Assembly (NCBI GenBank): GCA_947497245.1
Contig: CANMFO010000005.1
Coordinates: forward strand, 207,389 to 271,388
Direction of reading: 5' to 3'
From: an uncultured Flavobacteriaceae bacterium
GTDB taxonomy: Bacteria; Bacteroidota; Bacteroidia; Flavobacteriales; Flavobacteriaceae
DNA length: 64,000 nt
Made by a program: the position numbers and the translations under genes. The notes below the pieces were generated by a model. The model did not search any database and was not told where the DNA came from. It worked only from the letters and a program-made list of their open reading frames with translations. The number at the start of each line of letters is the position of its first letter. Position 1 is the first letter of the stretch. Below are positions 19,766 through 29,163 of this stretch, piece by piece.

Positions 19766-20191
19766 TTATTGGGTGCCTTTTGACAACCTCTTGGCTATTT
19801 TTCCTCCGACCCATGCCATGGGAATATAAGCGAAAAGAATATCCGTGGCGGCAAACCATGTTGGTCCGGGCAAGATGTAATTGACCATGATGCCTCCCAG
19901 TAGGAACAGGGCACCGATGCCCAACGAAAATTTCATTTTGTGGTGCACCGCTATCAAACCGGCAATGGCCGCTCCAACCAAGGTACCCAAGGCGTGGGCC
20001 AAAAAGGGAAAAATGAAATACTCAAATCCCAAAGTGGGCATAACCGCTGCTAGGGCATCCATATCATTGGGATCAACACCAGCTATTGGAATGGACATAT
20101 GGCCAATTTGTACGAGTCCCATGTTGACCAAGCTACCACCCAACCACCCGATGATCACCGCTAAAATATTCCTGATTACAGTACGCATCAT
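19766..20191 (-). CDS. Small polytopic membrane protein, unknown function
   Basis: A 141-residue protein with four predicted hydrophobic helices (NILAVIIGWLGGSLVNMGLV, YFIFPFLAHALGTLVGAAIA, FSLGIGALFLLGGIMVNYIL, IPMAWVGGKIA). A motif ending VDPNDMDALAAVMP lies between the first two. It starts with two consecutive ATG codons. Similar four-helix proteins of about 140 residues are common in Flavobacteriaceae, without a known role. It is followed at 151 bases by the VanZ-like gene on the same strand. Confidence 0.6.
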   Translation of the reverse strand: MMRTVIRNILAVIIGWLGGSLVNMGLVQIGHMSIPIAGVDPNDMDALAAVMPTLGFEYFIFPFLAHALGTLVGAAIAGLIAVHHKMKFSLGIGALFLLGGIMVNYILPGPTWFAATDILFAYIPMAWVGGKIAKRLSKGTQ

Positions 20192-20308
20192 TGCTTTTTG
20201 GGTAAGTGGGGAAATATGACAACTGAACGGGACTACCTCGATGGTCCCTTGGATACTGTACTAAGGTAATCAATCCCGTGCGTTTTTAAAATATTTTGGG
20301 ATAGGGAC

Positions 20309-20810
20309 CTAAATTTCGACGGTTTCCCCTCTTGGGTCTCTATGGTTGGCCACTGCGAAGACCTCTTCCCGGCCACTGAAATCTAGGATTCCCCCTATCA
20401 TAAGGAAATACAGCACATGGGCTGTTGGGTCCCTTTTGGAATCGCTTTCGATCCTTTTGATGCCATGGGGCCAATATAGGGTGGTGCGAGTATCGAAATG
20501 GGCAGTAAGATCAACTCCACGGCGTTTGGGTCCATTCGCACATGGTCGACGTCAAATCTACGGCAATGCGATGATCGGGAAAACCATCGGGAATCAAAAG
20601 ATGCAGGAATAAGGACAACCCCGCGAAAGCCGGGCCCATATACCATAGCTGATCTTTCTTGATAAAAGGGACTGCGCTTGGCGATGCACTAAGTGGACGC
20701 TGCCCGGCGATGTATTGATTTCAATTTGTACGGATGGGGGATATTCGAACAAATCAATGGGCACCCACTAGTAACAAACCGCACGGGTATCGTAATTTTC
20801 GCTCCAAACG
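20309..20810 (-). pseudogene. Decayed gene with several frameshifts, family not recognised
   Basis: No intact frame covers this stretch, but the minus strand can be read as one protein if frame changes and an in-frame stop are allowed. Segments seen, in order: IVWSENYDTRAVCY then TAG then WVPIDLFEYPPSVQIEINTS; after a frame change FIKKDQLWYMGPAFAGLSLF and CEWTQTPW; after one extra base near 20514, VDLTAHFDTRTTLYWPHGIK and ILDFSGREEVFAVANHRDPR, ending at TAG 20309-20311. One hydrophobic stretch is present. The composition looks protein-like, so inactivation is more likely than chance. The 5' end may have been lost where the TolB-like gene now starts. The 117 bases to its left show nothing. Confidence 0.5.
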
Positions 20811-22697
20811 ATGGTTATGGAACGGCTCTTTCGGTTTTCACTTGTTCTAAGTTTTGTCTCTAGTTCTTGCCTATCGGACCTTTCCGTCAAAAACACATGC
20901 CAGGATACGCAAGGCCTGCTTCGTCTGACCACAGATCCAGGGGACCAATACAGCCCTAAATTTTCGAACCATGGGCGGTACCTGGCCTATATCTCAACGG
21001 AACACAATCATCAGGATATCGTTATCTATGATTTCCAAGAAAAAGAAAAGGCAAGAGTGACCAATTCGGCGGATGACAATGAAGATATCGAATGGTCCCC
21101 GGACGACAATCTCCTTTCTTTCACCTCCTATTCCAAAGGTATTCCCAGCGTTAAGATGTACCGTTTATCCGATGGTACGATCACCACTGTAAGCGACGCG
21201 GAACAAAGGGCATCCGATGCCAAATGGTCGCCCGCTGGGGACCAGCTCGTAATGGATTTCAACCTTGACGGGAAAGACCTATGGCTGTTCGACCTGGCCT
21301 CTTCCGAGTTCACCCAACTGACCCTGATGAAGGGCGACGAGCGGAATTTTGGTTTTTCCCAAGATGGTGATTGGGTGGGGTTCTCTTCCAGGGGTTCTGA
21401 TTTCCCCCATCTTCAGGCATACCATTTAAAAACAGGGGAAATTAGGCAACTTGTCGGGAACGAATCTGGATTTGAGTGGCATCCGGTCTGGTCCAAGAAA
21501 AGGTTCGAAGTCTTATTTTACAGCACTTGGAACAATGAGATGACCGATGTTTGGGTAACCTCTGGGGCTGCGGAAAACTTACAAAGAATAACCTATAAAA
21601 ATATCGAGGAATTTGGTCCAGCTTTCAATCACGATGAAGACCTTATTGCCTATTTTTCATGGGAAGAAGCCAACGATATCAGAATATATGATCGCATTTC
21701 AGTGGAATTTAAGGACCTGGAACTGCGCCGTGATCTGATCGTTAAATGGAATCCGTTGAGTTGGTCCCCCACCCGTAATACGCTGGCGTTTGTAGGGGTG
21801 CATGAAAAAGATCGTCTATATCAGGTTTCCTTGGATGGAGGAGCGCAGAAATTGTTCCTTCCTGAAAGGCCCGAAAATTATGAGACACATCCGGATATTG
21901 ATGCCAGTGGGGACTGGATGGTCTTTAGCGAAAACAAGAACATTGTGGTCCGTGGCATCAACACTGGCAATGAAGTAGTCATTGCCCCGGCCAAGGATTA
22001 TCAATCCGATATCTTTCCAAGCTGGGTCCCGGGGCTTCCGGATAAAATTGCCTTTCTCCATGGGGAAGGCGGGGCTTCCGATACCAACAACATCTGGATA
22101 ATGGACCAGGACGGTGGTGATAAAAGACAGCTTACCGATATAGGGGGGATTGTAGATTATTGCTGGATAGACCATGATAATCTTGTTTTTTCCTATGACC
22201 CTACGACCAGTTATGGTAACTACGATATCTGGACCTTGGAAATAAGTTCCAATACCTACCGGCCCTTGGTACAGGATGCCGGGGCCACGCTCCATGCGTC
22301 CAGTGTTTCCCCTGATGGTAAGGTACTCCTGTTTTCGGGAGATTTTGACGGTACTGATAAAATATATAAAACAAACTTGGACCGGCCAGGGAACCATGAA
22401 GAAATTGTAGGCGCAATGAACGGTGGAAGTGAACCGACCTTCTCAAATTCAGGAAAAATGATTGCCTTTTTATCCAATCAAAATCATGAAAAGTACCACG
22501 ATGTTTACGTCATCTCCGAAAGGGGAGGGGAAGCAAAGCGGATTACCAATTCCCCGGAAAGGGAATATGGCATCCGATGGATGCCGGGCGACGCCAGTTT
22601 ATTGTTTTCTGCGAATAAGGGAAACAACGATATATATCTTGTCGATATCGATAAAAGGTTGAAAAAAGACGATCTGCAGTCCGCAAATCTTCAATAG
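20811..22697 (+). CDS. TolB-like beta-propeller lipoprotein
   Basis: A 628-residue protein with an N-terminal lipobox (LSFVSSSC). ATG 20817 is an equally good start. It is built from repeated TolB/WD40-like PD40 units: DPGDQYSPKFSNHGRYLAYI, then NEDIEWSPDDNLLSFTS, ASDAKWSPAGDQLVMDF and others up to EYGIRWMPGDASLLFS. These form one large or two small beta-propellers. No catalytic domain is visible. Such proteins bind ligands or proteins in the periplasm or at the surface. It stands 22 bases before a second TolB-like gene and probably shares a transcript. Confidence 0.8.
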   Translation: MVMERLFRFSLVLSFVSSSCLSDLSVKNTCQDTQGLLRLTTDPGDQYSPKFSNHGRYLAYISTEHNHQDIVIYDFQEKEKARVTNSADDNEDIEWSPDDNLLSFTSYSKGIPSVKMYRLSDGTITTVSDAEQRASDAKWSPAGDQLVMDFNLDGKDLWLFDLASSEFTQLTLMKGDERNFGFSQDGDWVGFSSRGSDFPHLQAYHLKTGEIRQLVGNESGFEWHPVWSKKRFEVLFYSTWNNEMTDVWVTSGAAENLQRITYKNIEEFGPAFNHDEDLIAYFSWEEANDIRIYDRISVEFKDLELRRDLIVKWNPLSWSPTRNTLAFVGVHEKDRLYQVSLDGGAQKLFLPERPENYETHPDIDASGDWMVFSENKNIVVRGINTGNEVVIAPAKDYQSDIFPSWVPGLPDKIAFLHGEGGASDTNNIWIMDQDGGDKRQLTDIGGIVDYCWIDHDNLVFSYDPTTSYGNYDIWTLEISSNTYRPLVQDAGATLHASSVSPDGKVLLFSGDFDGTDKIYKTNLDRPGNHEEIVGAMNGGSEPTFSNSGKMIAFLSNQNHEKYHDVYVISERGGEAKRITNSPEREYGIRWMPGDASLLFSANKGNNDIYLVDIDKRLKKDDLQSANLQ

Positions 22698-22719
22698 CAT
22701 ATAAATAGTTTCCAATCAA

Positions 22720-24276
22720 ATGGAATTCACCACTATGACTAAATATTTTCTTGGGGCAGTAAGTATCCTGTTCGGCCTATTTCCCTTAAACGCCCAGCAG
22801 CTCGAACCCATTGATTGGTATGAAGACTATGAGCCGATCTGGTCTGCCGATGGGCAAAAGATCGTATACTGTTCAAGCATCGGCAATCACCCTACGCAGA
22901 ATATCTTCATGATGCGGGCCAATGGTAGGGAAGTCAGACAATTGACTTTCTCAAAATCGGGCTATGGGAACTGTTTCCCAAGTCCATCCCCCGATGGCCA
23001 ACATATAGCCTATGTCAGCGAGAAAGACGGGAATAGGGAGATATACCTCATGGATGTCGACGGCTCTAATCACAGAAGGTTGACCAATCATCCTTCATGG
23101 GACGGGGAACGTGTGGGCTGGGCTTCCGACAGTAGATCCTTTGTTTTCCACAGCGATCGCGATGGAAATCTTGAACTGTACCAGTATGGTCTTGAAACCG
23201 GGCAGATTGAAAGGCTGACAAATAATGGTTCGGCCGATAGGTGGGGCAGCTTCAGTCCCGATGGGAAACGGCTGGTATTTGAATCTTCACGGGAAGGCAA
23301 TGCGGAGTTATTCTTAATGGATTTGACCGATTTGGCGAAAACAAGGTTGACCGATCACTGGGCGGACGACGGTGGACCCGCATGGAGTCCAGATGGGGCG
23401 GAAGTTTATTTTTATAGCAATAGGGATGATGTTAATTACGAAATTTACGCACTGGATGTGGCCACCAAAGAAGTACGTCGGATTACCCATTCCCATAACT
23501 GGGATTTGGATGCCACAATCGCTCCGGACGGAAAGAAAATGGTCTGGCATTCCAGTAGAAATGGACATTATGGTGTGGTTGTATCCAACATTGACGGTTC
23601 GGGACGGCAACGGCTGACCAACCATGTCCAAAGCGATTTTTACCATTTGGTATTGCAAAAGGGATGGGACCATGCTTTGAACACATTGGGGAATAGCCAA
23701 TTGCTGCACCCAAAAGACCGGTTCTTTTTGGAGGAAGAACTTGTAGATTTAATGCACATTCTGGCATTCACCGAAAAGCCAAATGAGGCACTCTCCGTTG
23801 GTCGTTATCTCATGGGGCATGGTACCCATAAAGGTTATGCATGTTCCAGAACGGCAGAACTGTTACAACAATTTGGGCATTGGGCGCCACCGACCCAAAG
23901 CCAATTTTTCGATCTGTTGTCGAAGGGTGAATTTGACAGCGCCATGAAGGCTTATGAACAAAGCAAACAGCTTGATCCCGATTGGTTGCTTTTTGAAAAA
24001 TGGGAGCAGTTCATCCTATTGCAAATCATCTGGAAAAAATTCTACCAAAAAAAGGCTTTCAAAAAGGCCATTCAACTCTATGGGATTGCCTTGGACTACT
24101 ATCCGGACTCCTATGGAGCGTATCATGACATGGCCAATTGTTACCTGGCATTGGAAAATAAGGAATTGGGGCTTGAATTTCATAGAAAGGCCTTTGAACT
24201 CGATCCAAATGGTTGGTATGGGAAGGACTCAAAGCAAATTCTGGAAAAAATAAAGTACGATCCACCCACAGATTGA
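22720..24276 (+). CDS. Secreted TolB-like beta-propeller with C-terminal TPR region
   Basis: A 518-residue protein with a signal peptide ending in FPLNAQ; ATG 22735 is a possible alternative start. Residues ~25-310 hold six to seven PD40/TolB repeats (EPIWSADGQKIVYCSS, SPSPDGQHIAYVSEKDGN, GSFSPDGKRLVFESSREGN, PAWSPDGAEVYFYSNRDD). Residues ~390-510 contain TPR-like helices (AIQLYGIALDYYPDSYGAYH, ELGLEFHRKAFELDPNGW). This propeller-plus-TPR architecture suggests a protein-interaction platform. It follows the longer TolB-like paralogue at 22 bases. No enzyme function is evident. Confidence 0.8.
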   Translation: MEFTTMTKYFLGAVSILFGLFPLNAQQLEPIDWYEDYEPIWSADGQKIVYCSSIGNHPTQNIFMMRANGREVRQLTFSKSGYGNCFPSPSPDGQHIAYVSEKDGNREIYLMDVDGSNHRRLTNHPSWDGERVGWASDSRSFVFHSDRDGNLELYQYGLETGQIERLTNNGSADRWGSFSPDGKRLVFESSREGNAELFLMDLTDLAKTRLTDHWADDGGPAWSPDGAEVYFYSNRDDVNYEIYALDVATKEVRRITHSHNWDLDATIAPDGKKMVWHSSRNGHYGVVVSNIDGSGRQRLTNHVQSDFYHLVLQKGWDHALNTLGNSQLLHPKDRFFLEEELVDLMHILAFTEKPNEALSVGRYLMGHGTHKGYACSRTAELLQQFGHWAPPTQSQFFDLLSKGEFDSAMKAYEQSKQLDPDWLLFEKWEQFILLQIIWKKFYQKKAFKKAIQLYGIALDYYPDSYGAYHDMANCYLALENKELGLEFHRKAFELDPNGWYGKDSKQILEKIKYDPPTD

Positions 24277-24396
24277 CATATGCTTTCCTAGTGCCCTGTA
24301 TTCGTGAAGTCGGTATTTGTCATCGGCTTTGTCATATGTCCGATTTGGACGGTTCCATCTTGATGGTACCTGCTCCCAACCATTCCATGGCTACTG

Positions 24397-25671
24397 CTAA
24401 CGGTGATGCCTTGCCAAATGTTGTTTTAGATAATCTTTCCCATAGTCGTTGCCATTGGGGGTCCTTACTATGGTATGGATGTGGTTCCGGGTCGGATTCC
24501 TATCCTTTCCCTTGATCCCGATTGGTCCTTGATGGTCAAATTCAATTAAGACTACGGGACTGTGGAGCCTGTAGTAAAAAACGGCGTCATCCGCCGTGTT
24601 GCCCCGCCAGCCAAAATACGTGTCGTCAATGTGTTTTTCGACCTCTTCCATTTTAACTTTTGCATGCCCTTCCTTCATATTGTTGATGTATTGAGAGGCC
24701 AAATACAAGAGGTCTTCCTTTTGGCCCAGGGCCATTTCAGAAACTTTTATGCCCTCAAAATCTACCACTTCATTGTCTGAAAACGCTTCTGCTTCTATAT
24801 TGTTTCCGGTTTTTTGAAGTGATAAAGTGGCCTTCCTTTGCTGCTCGGCGTTTAAGGATTGCATAAATTTTAAACCCAGGTTCTGCTCGTCCTGAAAAAT
24901 AGTATTCCCCTTGTACTTTCCTGTTGTGGTAATTATGGGTTCCCCTCCCATAAAGGTTGGGGTCATCACCACCTGACTGCCTAAAATGAAATAGTTTATG
25001 ACCAAATGGTGTCCCTCGAACTGAAATCCCCAAGGTTCGGTGGAGGAAGGGATTCCCATGACCGTAAGAAAATACAGCTCTTCATCAAATTTGGCATCAT
25101 CATTGTTCAATTCGCGCAGGGTTTGGTCCGTTTTCATAATGTCCTTGGCAAGCCGTAGGCCCTTGGCACTCAAAGCCTCCTGCAATAGACCAAAGGCCAG
25201 TCTACGTTGTTCCCGGTCCATGTCCTTGATACTGATTCCCCTTCTGGTGAACATACCGTTGTCCACATTGGCCCAATGCCGCCATTCCTTGTCGGTCAAG
25301 GCAAATGAGACTGTGCTTCGTTCCTCTTCCGATAGGGTGCCTAAGAAAGCGTTTGCGGCATCTACAATAGCTTGGGTCGGCACCCCTGTTGATTTTAGGG
25401 GGAACAGTCCGTCTTGTTTACCTTTGGATGTAAAAACACCTATGTATTTTTCGGCCAGTTTTTTTTCCACCATGGCACTAAAGCCCCCACCTCGGTGGGG
25501 TATTTCTACCTTGGCTTTCGGTGCGACCTGTGTCGGGGTTCGGGCGGCAGAGGGCTGTGTTTCCTTGCAACCAATGAACGTGGTTATCACAACAAGCAAT
25601 AGCAGTTTGGACCGTACTTTTATGGGAATGGCTTTAAAGGTTGGATTTTCGATTTTTTTGTACTGTCCCAT
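24397..25671 (-). CDS. DUF3500 family lipoprotein
   Basis: ATG 25671 gives a 424-residue protein with a signal and lipobox (LLLLVVITTFIGC); the frame stays open 72 codons further up without signal-like sequence, so the shorter start is chosen. The body matches DUF3500: LSEEERSTVSFALTDKEWRH, GLLQEALSAKGLRLAKDIM, PWGFQFEGHHLVINYFILGS and VVLIEFDHQGPIG. The conserved His-rich stretches (EGHHL, RNHIHTIVRTPNGND) could bind metal. The family's function is unknown. It converges with the TolB pair; the 120 bases between them show no clear terminator. Confidence 0.8.
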   Translation of the reverse strand: MGQYKKIENPTFKAIPIKVRSKLLLLVVITTFIGCKETQPSAARTPTQVAPKAKVEIPHRGGGFSAMVEKKLAEKYIGVFTSKGKQDGLFPLKSTGVPTQAIVDAANAFLGTLSEEERSTVSFALTDKEWRHWANVDNGMFTRRGISIKDMDREQRRLAFGLLQEALSAKGLRLAKDIMKTDQTLRELNNDDAKFDEELYFLTVMGIPSSTEPWGFQFEGHHLVINYFILGSQVVMTPTFMGGEPIITTTGKYKGNTIFQDEQNLGLKFMQSLNAEQQRKATLSLQKTGNNIEAEAFSDNEVVDFEGIKVSEMALGQKEDLLYLASQYINNMKEGHAKVKMEEVEKHIDDTYFGWRGNTADDAVFYYRLHSPVVLIEFDHQGPIGIKGKDRNPTRNHIHTIVRTPNGNDYGKDYLKQHLARHHR

Positions 25672-25908
25672 GGCGAATCGGTTTGTTCCGGTCACAAAAT
25701 TGGGAATATGTACTGTCCCCAAAAAAAGAACCCGGTGAACCACGGAAGTACGCCCCTGAACGACAAAATTATGCTTCCATGCCAAACCCCTGACCGTTTG
25801 GATCCGACACTTTAGGGACGCGGGACCTTCAATTCGCTTACGGAATGGACTCCAGGCAATCGAAAAGGTGGACGTTGAACCGTTCAAATACCGGTAGTAT
25901 TTCGTTCG

Positions 25909-26475
25909 TCAATAATATTTATCAATTCCCCCGAACCCCTTTATCAGTTTGTTTTCCCTCGTTTTGGCCATAAAGTTCAATATACGCTTTCTAAATTCTT
26001 CCGGTCGTTTTCGGGCACTATCGATATAGGCGATTCGGATTCTTCTATAAGAGTCGGAAAGTTCTTGATAGTTTTTCCAAACTACGGGATCTTTCCTTAT
26101 TTCATCCAATATGTCGGTTGGAAAATCAAATTCTTGCCCAATGACGGCCTGGACCTCTTTTCTGATCGAAACATGGACCTTGTTCTGGTTGAACAACCGT
26201 TTCAGCCTTTCCTTATTTGCTTGGGAATAGCCGCTTTTGGCCCTTCTTTTTGTAAACCGCTGAATGGTGTGGTCGTCATCAAGCGATTTCACGGTACTGT
26301 CGATCCAACCAAAGCACAAAGCCTCCTCTACAGCGGTATTGTATTCAATTCTAGGTTTTCCGGAAGATTTTTTTGGGTAAACCAACCAAATAGCGTTCTC
26401 TTTGTCAAAGTTTTCCCGAAGCCATTTCCTCCATTCCTTTCTTTCCGTTAGATATAATGTTTCCAATTCTTTCAT
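25909..26475 (-). CDS. YdeI/OmpD-associated family protein
   Basis: ATG 26475 is chosen (188 residues); an in-frame start seven codons upstream is also possible. ERKEWRKWLRENFDKENAIW, then VEEALCFGWIDSTVKSLDDD and RFTKRRAKSGYSQANKERLK match the YdeI/bacteriocin-protection OmpD-associated family. No signal peptide is seen, so it is cytosolic. Relatives are implicated in resistance to stress or antimicrobial peptides, but the biochemistry is unclear. It appears monocistronic; the 237 bases to the DUF3500 start hold no recognised gene. Confidence 0.75.
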   Translation of the reverse strand: MKELETLYLTERKEWRKWLRENFDKENAIWLVYPKKSSGKPRIEYNTAVEEALCFGWIDSTVKSLDDDHTIQRFTKRRAKSGYSQANKERLKRLFNQNKVHVSIRKEVQAVIGQEFDFPTDILDEIRKDPVVWKNYQELSDSYRRIRIAYIDSARKRPEEFRKRILNFMAKTRENKLIKGFGGIDKYY

Positions 26476-26671
26476 TTCACGGTACACAAAGGGCAATATG
26501 CAATTCTACGGGCAACTTTTGCCTGTACTAAGATAATAAATCTCTTGGTCCCATGCTTTTGTCAGATATCGATGAAAATCCCGATATTGGGCCTAACTTT
26601 TGATAAAAAAGGAGATGCGCCCATCGGGCGGAAGGGAAAAACGGGAACAAACCATTGATAATCGACGAAAA

Positions 26672-29116
26672 ATGAGATATACTATTTTAATCGCCGGATT
26701 TGTAGCGGCAAATCTACTGGGTTCCTGTAGCTCGGAACAACCGGATTCCGATCGGTCCGATTTAAAACTATGGTACGACCGCCCGGCAAAGGTCGTTACC
26801 GAAGGTTCTTCTGAATGGTTGAAGGCGATAGAGGAACGAGATCAGATGGCCATACCGGACCATTGGAAGGACGATCCCGAATGGTTGGGCGCCCTTCCCT
26901 TGGGCAATGGTTCATTGGGGGCAATGGTGTATGGGGATGTCAACAGGGAACGCATACAACTGAACGAGGAAAGCATGTGGTCCGGAAGTCCGGATGACAA
27001 TGACAATCCGGACGCCTTTCCCGCACAGCAGAAAATTCGACAATTGCTTTTCCAGGGCAAATACAGGGAAGCGACCGAGCTTACGAACAGCACCCAAGTA
27101 TGTAAGGGAGCGGGATCGGGCCATGGTAACGGGGCCGAAGTACCTTTTGGGTGTTTCCAGACCCTGGGAGATCTATGGATAGACAACCAAAGTGAGGCAC
27201 CTTATGAAAACTATCGGAGGGAACTGGATTTAAGTGACGCGATGGTCCGGGTGAGCTACACGCAAAACGGGGTGAACTACCGGCGTGAAATATTTACGAG
27301 CCAGCCGGATCAGGTAATGGTGGCCCGTTTTACGGCCGATCAAGCTGGAAAGATATCCTTTACGGGAACAATGACCCGTCCCGAGCGTTACAAAACCTAT
27401 GTTGGGAAGGACCAACTCATCATGTCAGGGGCGTTGTCGGATGGCAAGGGCGGGGACAACCTTCAATATATGGCCCGATTAAAAGTGGCCAATACGAACG
27501 GAACCTTGAAATATGGAGCGTCCAAATTTACGGTCGAAAACGCCGATGAGGTCGTCCTCTACCTCTCCGCTAGCACGGATCATGTTCTGGAATACCCCGA
27601 CTATACGGGGCGCGACCACATTGGAATTACCAATCAGAATATTGGGCGGGCCGCTGAAAAGGGGTTCGATTCACTGCTTCGTTCCCATTTGAAGGAATAC
27701 CAGTCCTATTTCGACCGGGTGGCATTTGATATCACCCCCGAAGAGACGCCCGATCTGCCCACCAGCACCCGACTTGAAAACTATACAAAAACAGCCTCTG
27801 ACCTCCATCTTGAGGAGTTGATATTCCAATACGGTCGGTATTTGTTGATTTCCTCGTCACGACCTGGGACCCTTCCGGCAAATCTCCAGGGAATATGGGC
27901 AAACAAGATTCAGACTCCCTGGAATGGCGATTACCATACCGATGTCAACGTAGAAATGAACTATTGGGCCGCTGAGGTGACCAATTTATCGGAGATGCAC
28001 ATGCCGCTTTTTGATTTGATCGAATCCTTGGTGGAACCGGGAAAAGAGACCGCCGCGGTCCAATATCGGAACGAGGGCTGGGTCGTGCACCCCATCACCA
28101 ATGTATGGGGGTATACCTCTCCCGGGGAAAGCGCCCACTGGGGAATGCATACCGGGGCGGGAGCCTGGATTTCCCAGCATATAGGGGAACATTATGCCTT
28201 TACCGGAGATCGCGAATTTTTAAAAAGAATGTATCCCGTGCTCAGGGAATCTGTACAGTTCTATATGGATTGGCTCGTGGAGCATCCCAGAACGGGAAAA
28301 TTGGTATCCGGTCCGGCCGTGTCCCCGGAGAATACCTTTATCGCTCCCGACGGGAGCAAAAGCCAGATCAGTATGGGGCCGGCCCACGACCAGCAGGTAA
28401 TCTGGCAACTGTTCACCGATTTTTTGATGGCGTCCCATGCTTTGGATAGGGCCGATGAATTTACGGCCGAGGTAGGGGATGCCCTGTCCAAACTGGCAGG
28501 CCCCCAAATAGGCGCTGATGGGAGGTTGATGGAGTGGGCCGAGGAATTTGAGGAAGTGGAGCCCGGACATCGGCACATATCCCATCTCTTCGCTGTGCAC
28601 CCCGGATCACAGATCACCACCCTGAAAACCCCTGAACTGGCCATGGCAGCCAAAAAATCGTTGGACCACAGAATTAAAAATGGAGGCGGGCACACGGGTT
28701 GGAGCGCCGCTTGGCTGATCAACCAGTACGCCCGGTTGAAGGATGCGGCCCAGGCCAAAAAAAGTTTGGAGGTGGTACTGTCCAAAAGCACATCGCCCAA
28801 TCTATTTGGCCAACATCCCCCATTTCAAATGGATGCCAATTTTGGAGTTACGGCAGGGATTGCCGAAATGTTGATACAAAGCCATTCCGGTCTTGTTGAG
28901 CTACTACCTGCCCTTCCCAAGGACTGGCCAACAGGAATGGTACGGGGCCTACGTGCCCGAGGGGGATTTACTGTGGACATGGAATGGGAAAACGGTCTGC
29001 TGAAATTTGCTGATGTCACAGCCTCCAACAAAGGTGAGATACAGGTAAAATATGGCGACAAGGAAGAACTTGTGGTTATCGGGAAGGGCGAAACCCATAG
29101 ATTTGAGGGCCCCTAG
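26672..29116 (+). CDS. GH95 family alpha-L-fucosidase/galactosidase lipoprotein
   Basis: ATG 26672 gives an 814-residue protein with a lipobox (NLLGSC, near residue 18); an upstream in-frame TTG is disfavoured. The GH95 N-terminal domain is clear (EALPLGNGSLGAMVYG-like stretch LPLGNGSLGAMVYGDV, NEESMWSGSPDDNDNP). Catalytic blocks correspond to Bifidobacterium AfcA: DVNVEMNYW with Asn426/Asn430, SPEN with the acid Glu553, and FQMDANFG with Asp721. Characterised GH95 enzymes invert alpha-1,2-fucosides; some act on alpha-L-galactosides. It should work in the periplasm. It is convergent with DUF6786 across 47 bases. Confidence 0.88.
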   Translation: MRYTILIAGFVAANLLGSCSSEQPDSDRSDLKLWYDRPAKVVTEGSSEWLKAIEERDQMAIPDHWKDDPEWLGALPLGNGSLGAMVYGDVNRERIQLNEESMWSGSPDDNDNPDAFPAQQKIRQLLFQGKYREATELTNSTQVCKGAGSGHGNGAEVPFGCFQTLGDLWIDNQSEAPYENYRRELDLSDAMVRVSYTQNGVNYRREIFTSQPDQVMVARFTADQAGKISFTGTMTRPERYKTYVGKDQLIMSGALSDGKGGDNLQYMARLKVANTNGTLKYGASKFTVENADEVVLYLSASTDHVLEYPDYTGRDHIGITNQNIGRAAEKGFDSLLRSHLKEYQSYFDRVAFDITPEETPDLPTSTRLENYTKTASDLHLEELIFQYGRYLLISSSRPGTLPANLQGIWANKIQTPWNGDYHTDVNVEMNYWAAEVTNLSEMHMPLFDLIESLVEPGKETAAVQYRNEGWVVHPITNVWGYTSPGESAHWGMHTGAGAWISQHIGEHYAFTGDREFLKRMYPVLRESVQFYMDWLVEHPRTGKLVSGPAVSPENTFIAPDGSKSQISMGPAHDQQVIWQLFTDFLMASHALDRADEFTAEVGDALSKLAGPQIGADGRLMEWAEEFEEVEPGHRHISHLFAVHPGSQITTLKTPELAMAAKKSLDHRIKNGGGHTGWSAAWLINQYARLKDAAQAKKSLEVVLSKSTSPNLFGQHPPFQMDANFGVTAGIAEMLIQSHSGLVELLPALPKDWPTGMVRGLRARGGFTVDMEWENGLLKFADVTASNKGEIQVKYGDKEELVVIGKGETHRFEGP

Positions 29117-29163
29117 GCCAATTTCGTGACAATGGTCTTTTGATAGATCACTCCGGACATGGG

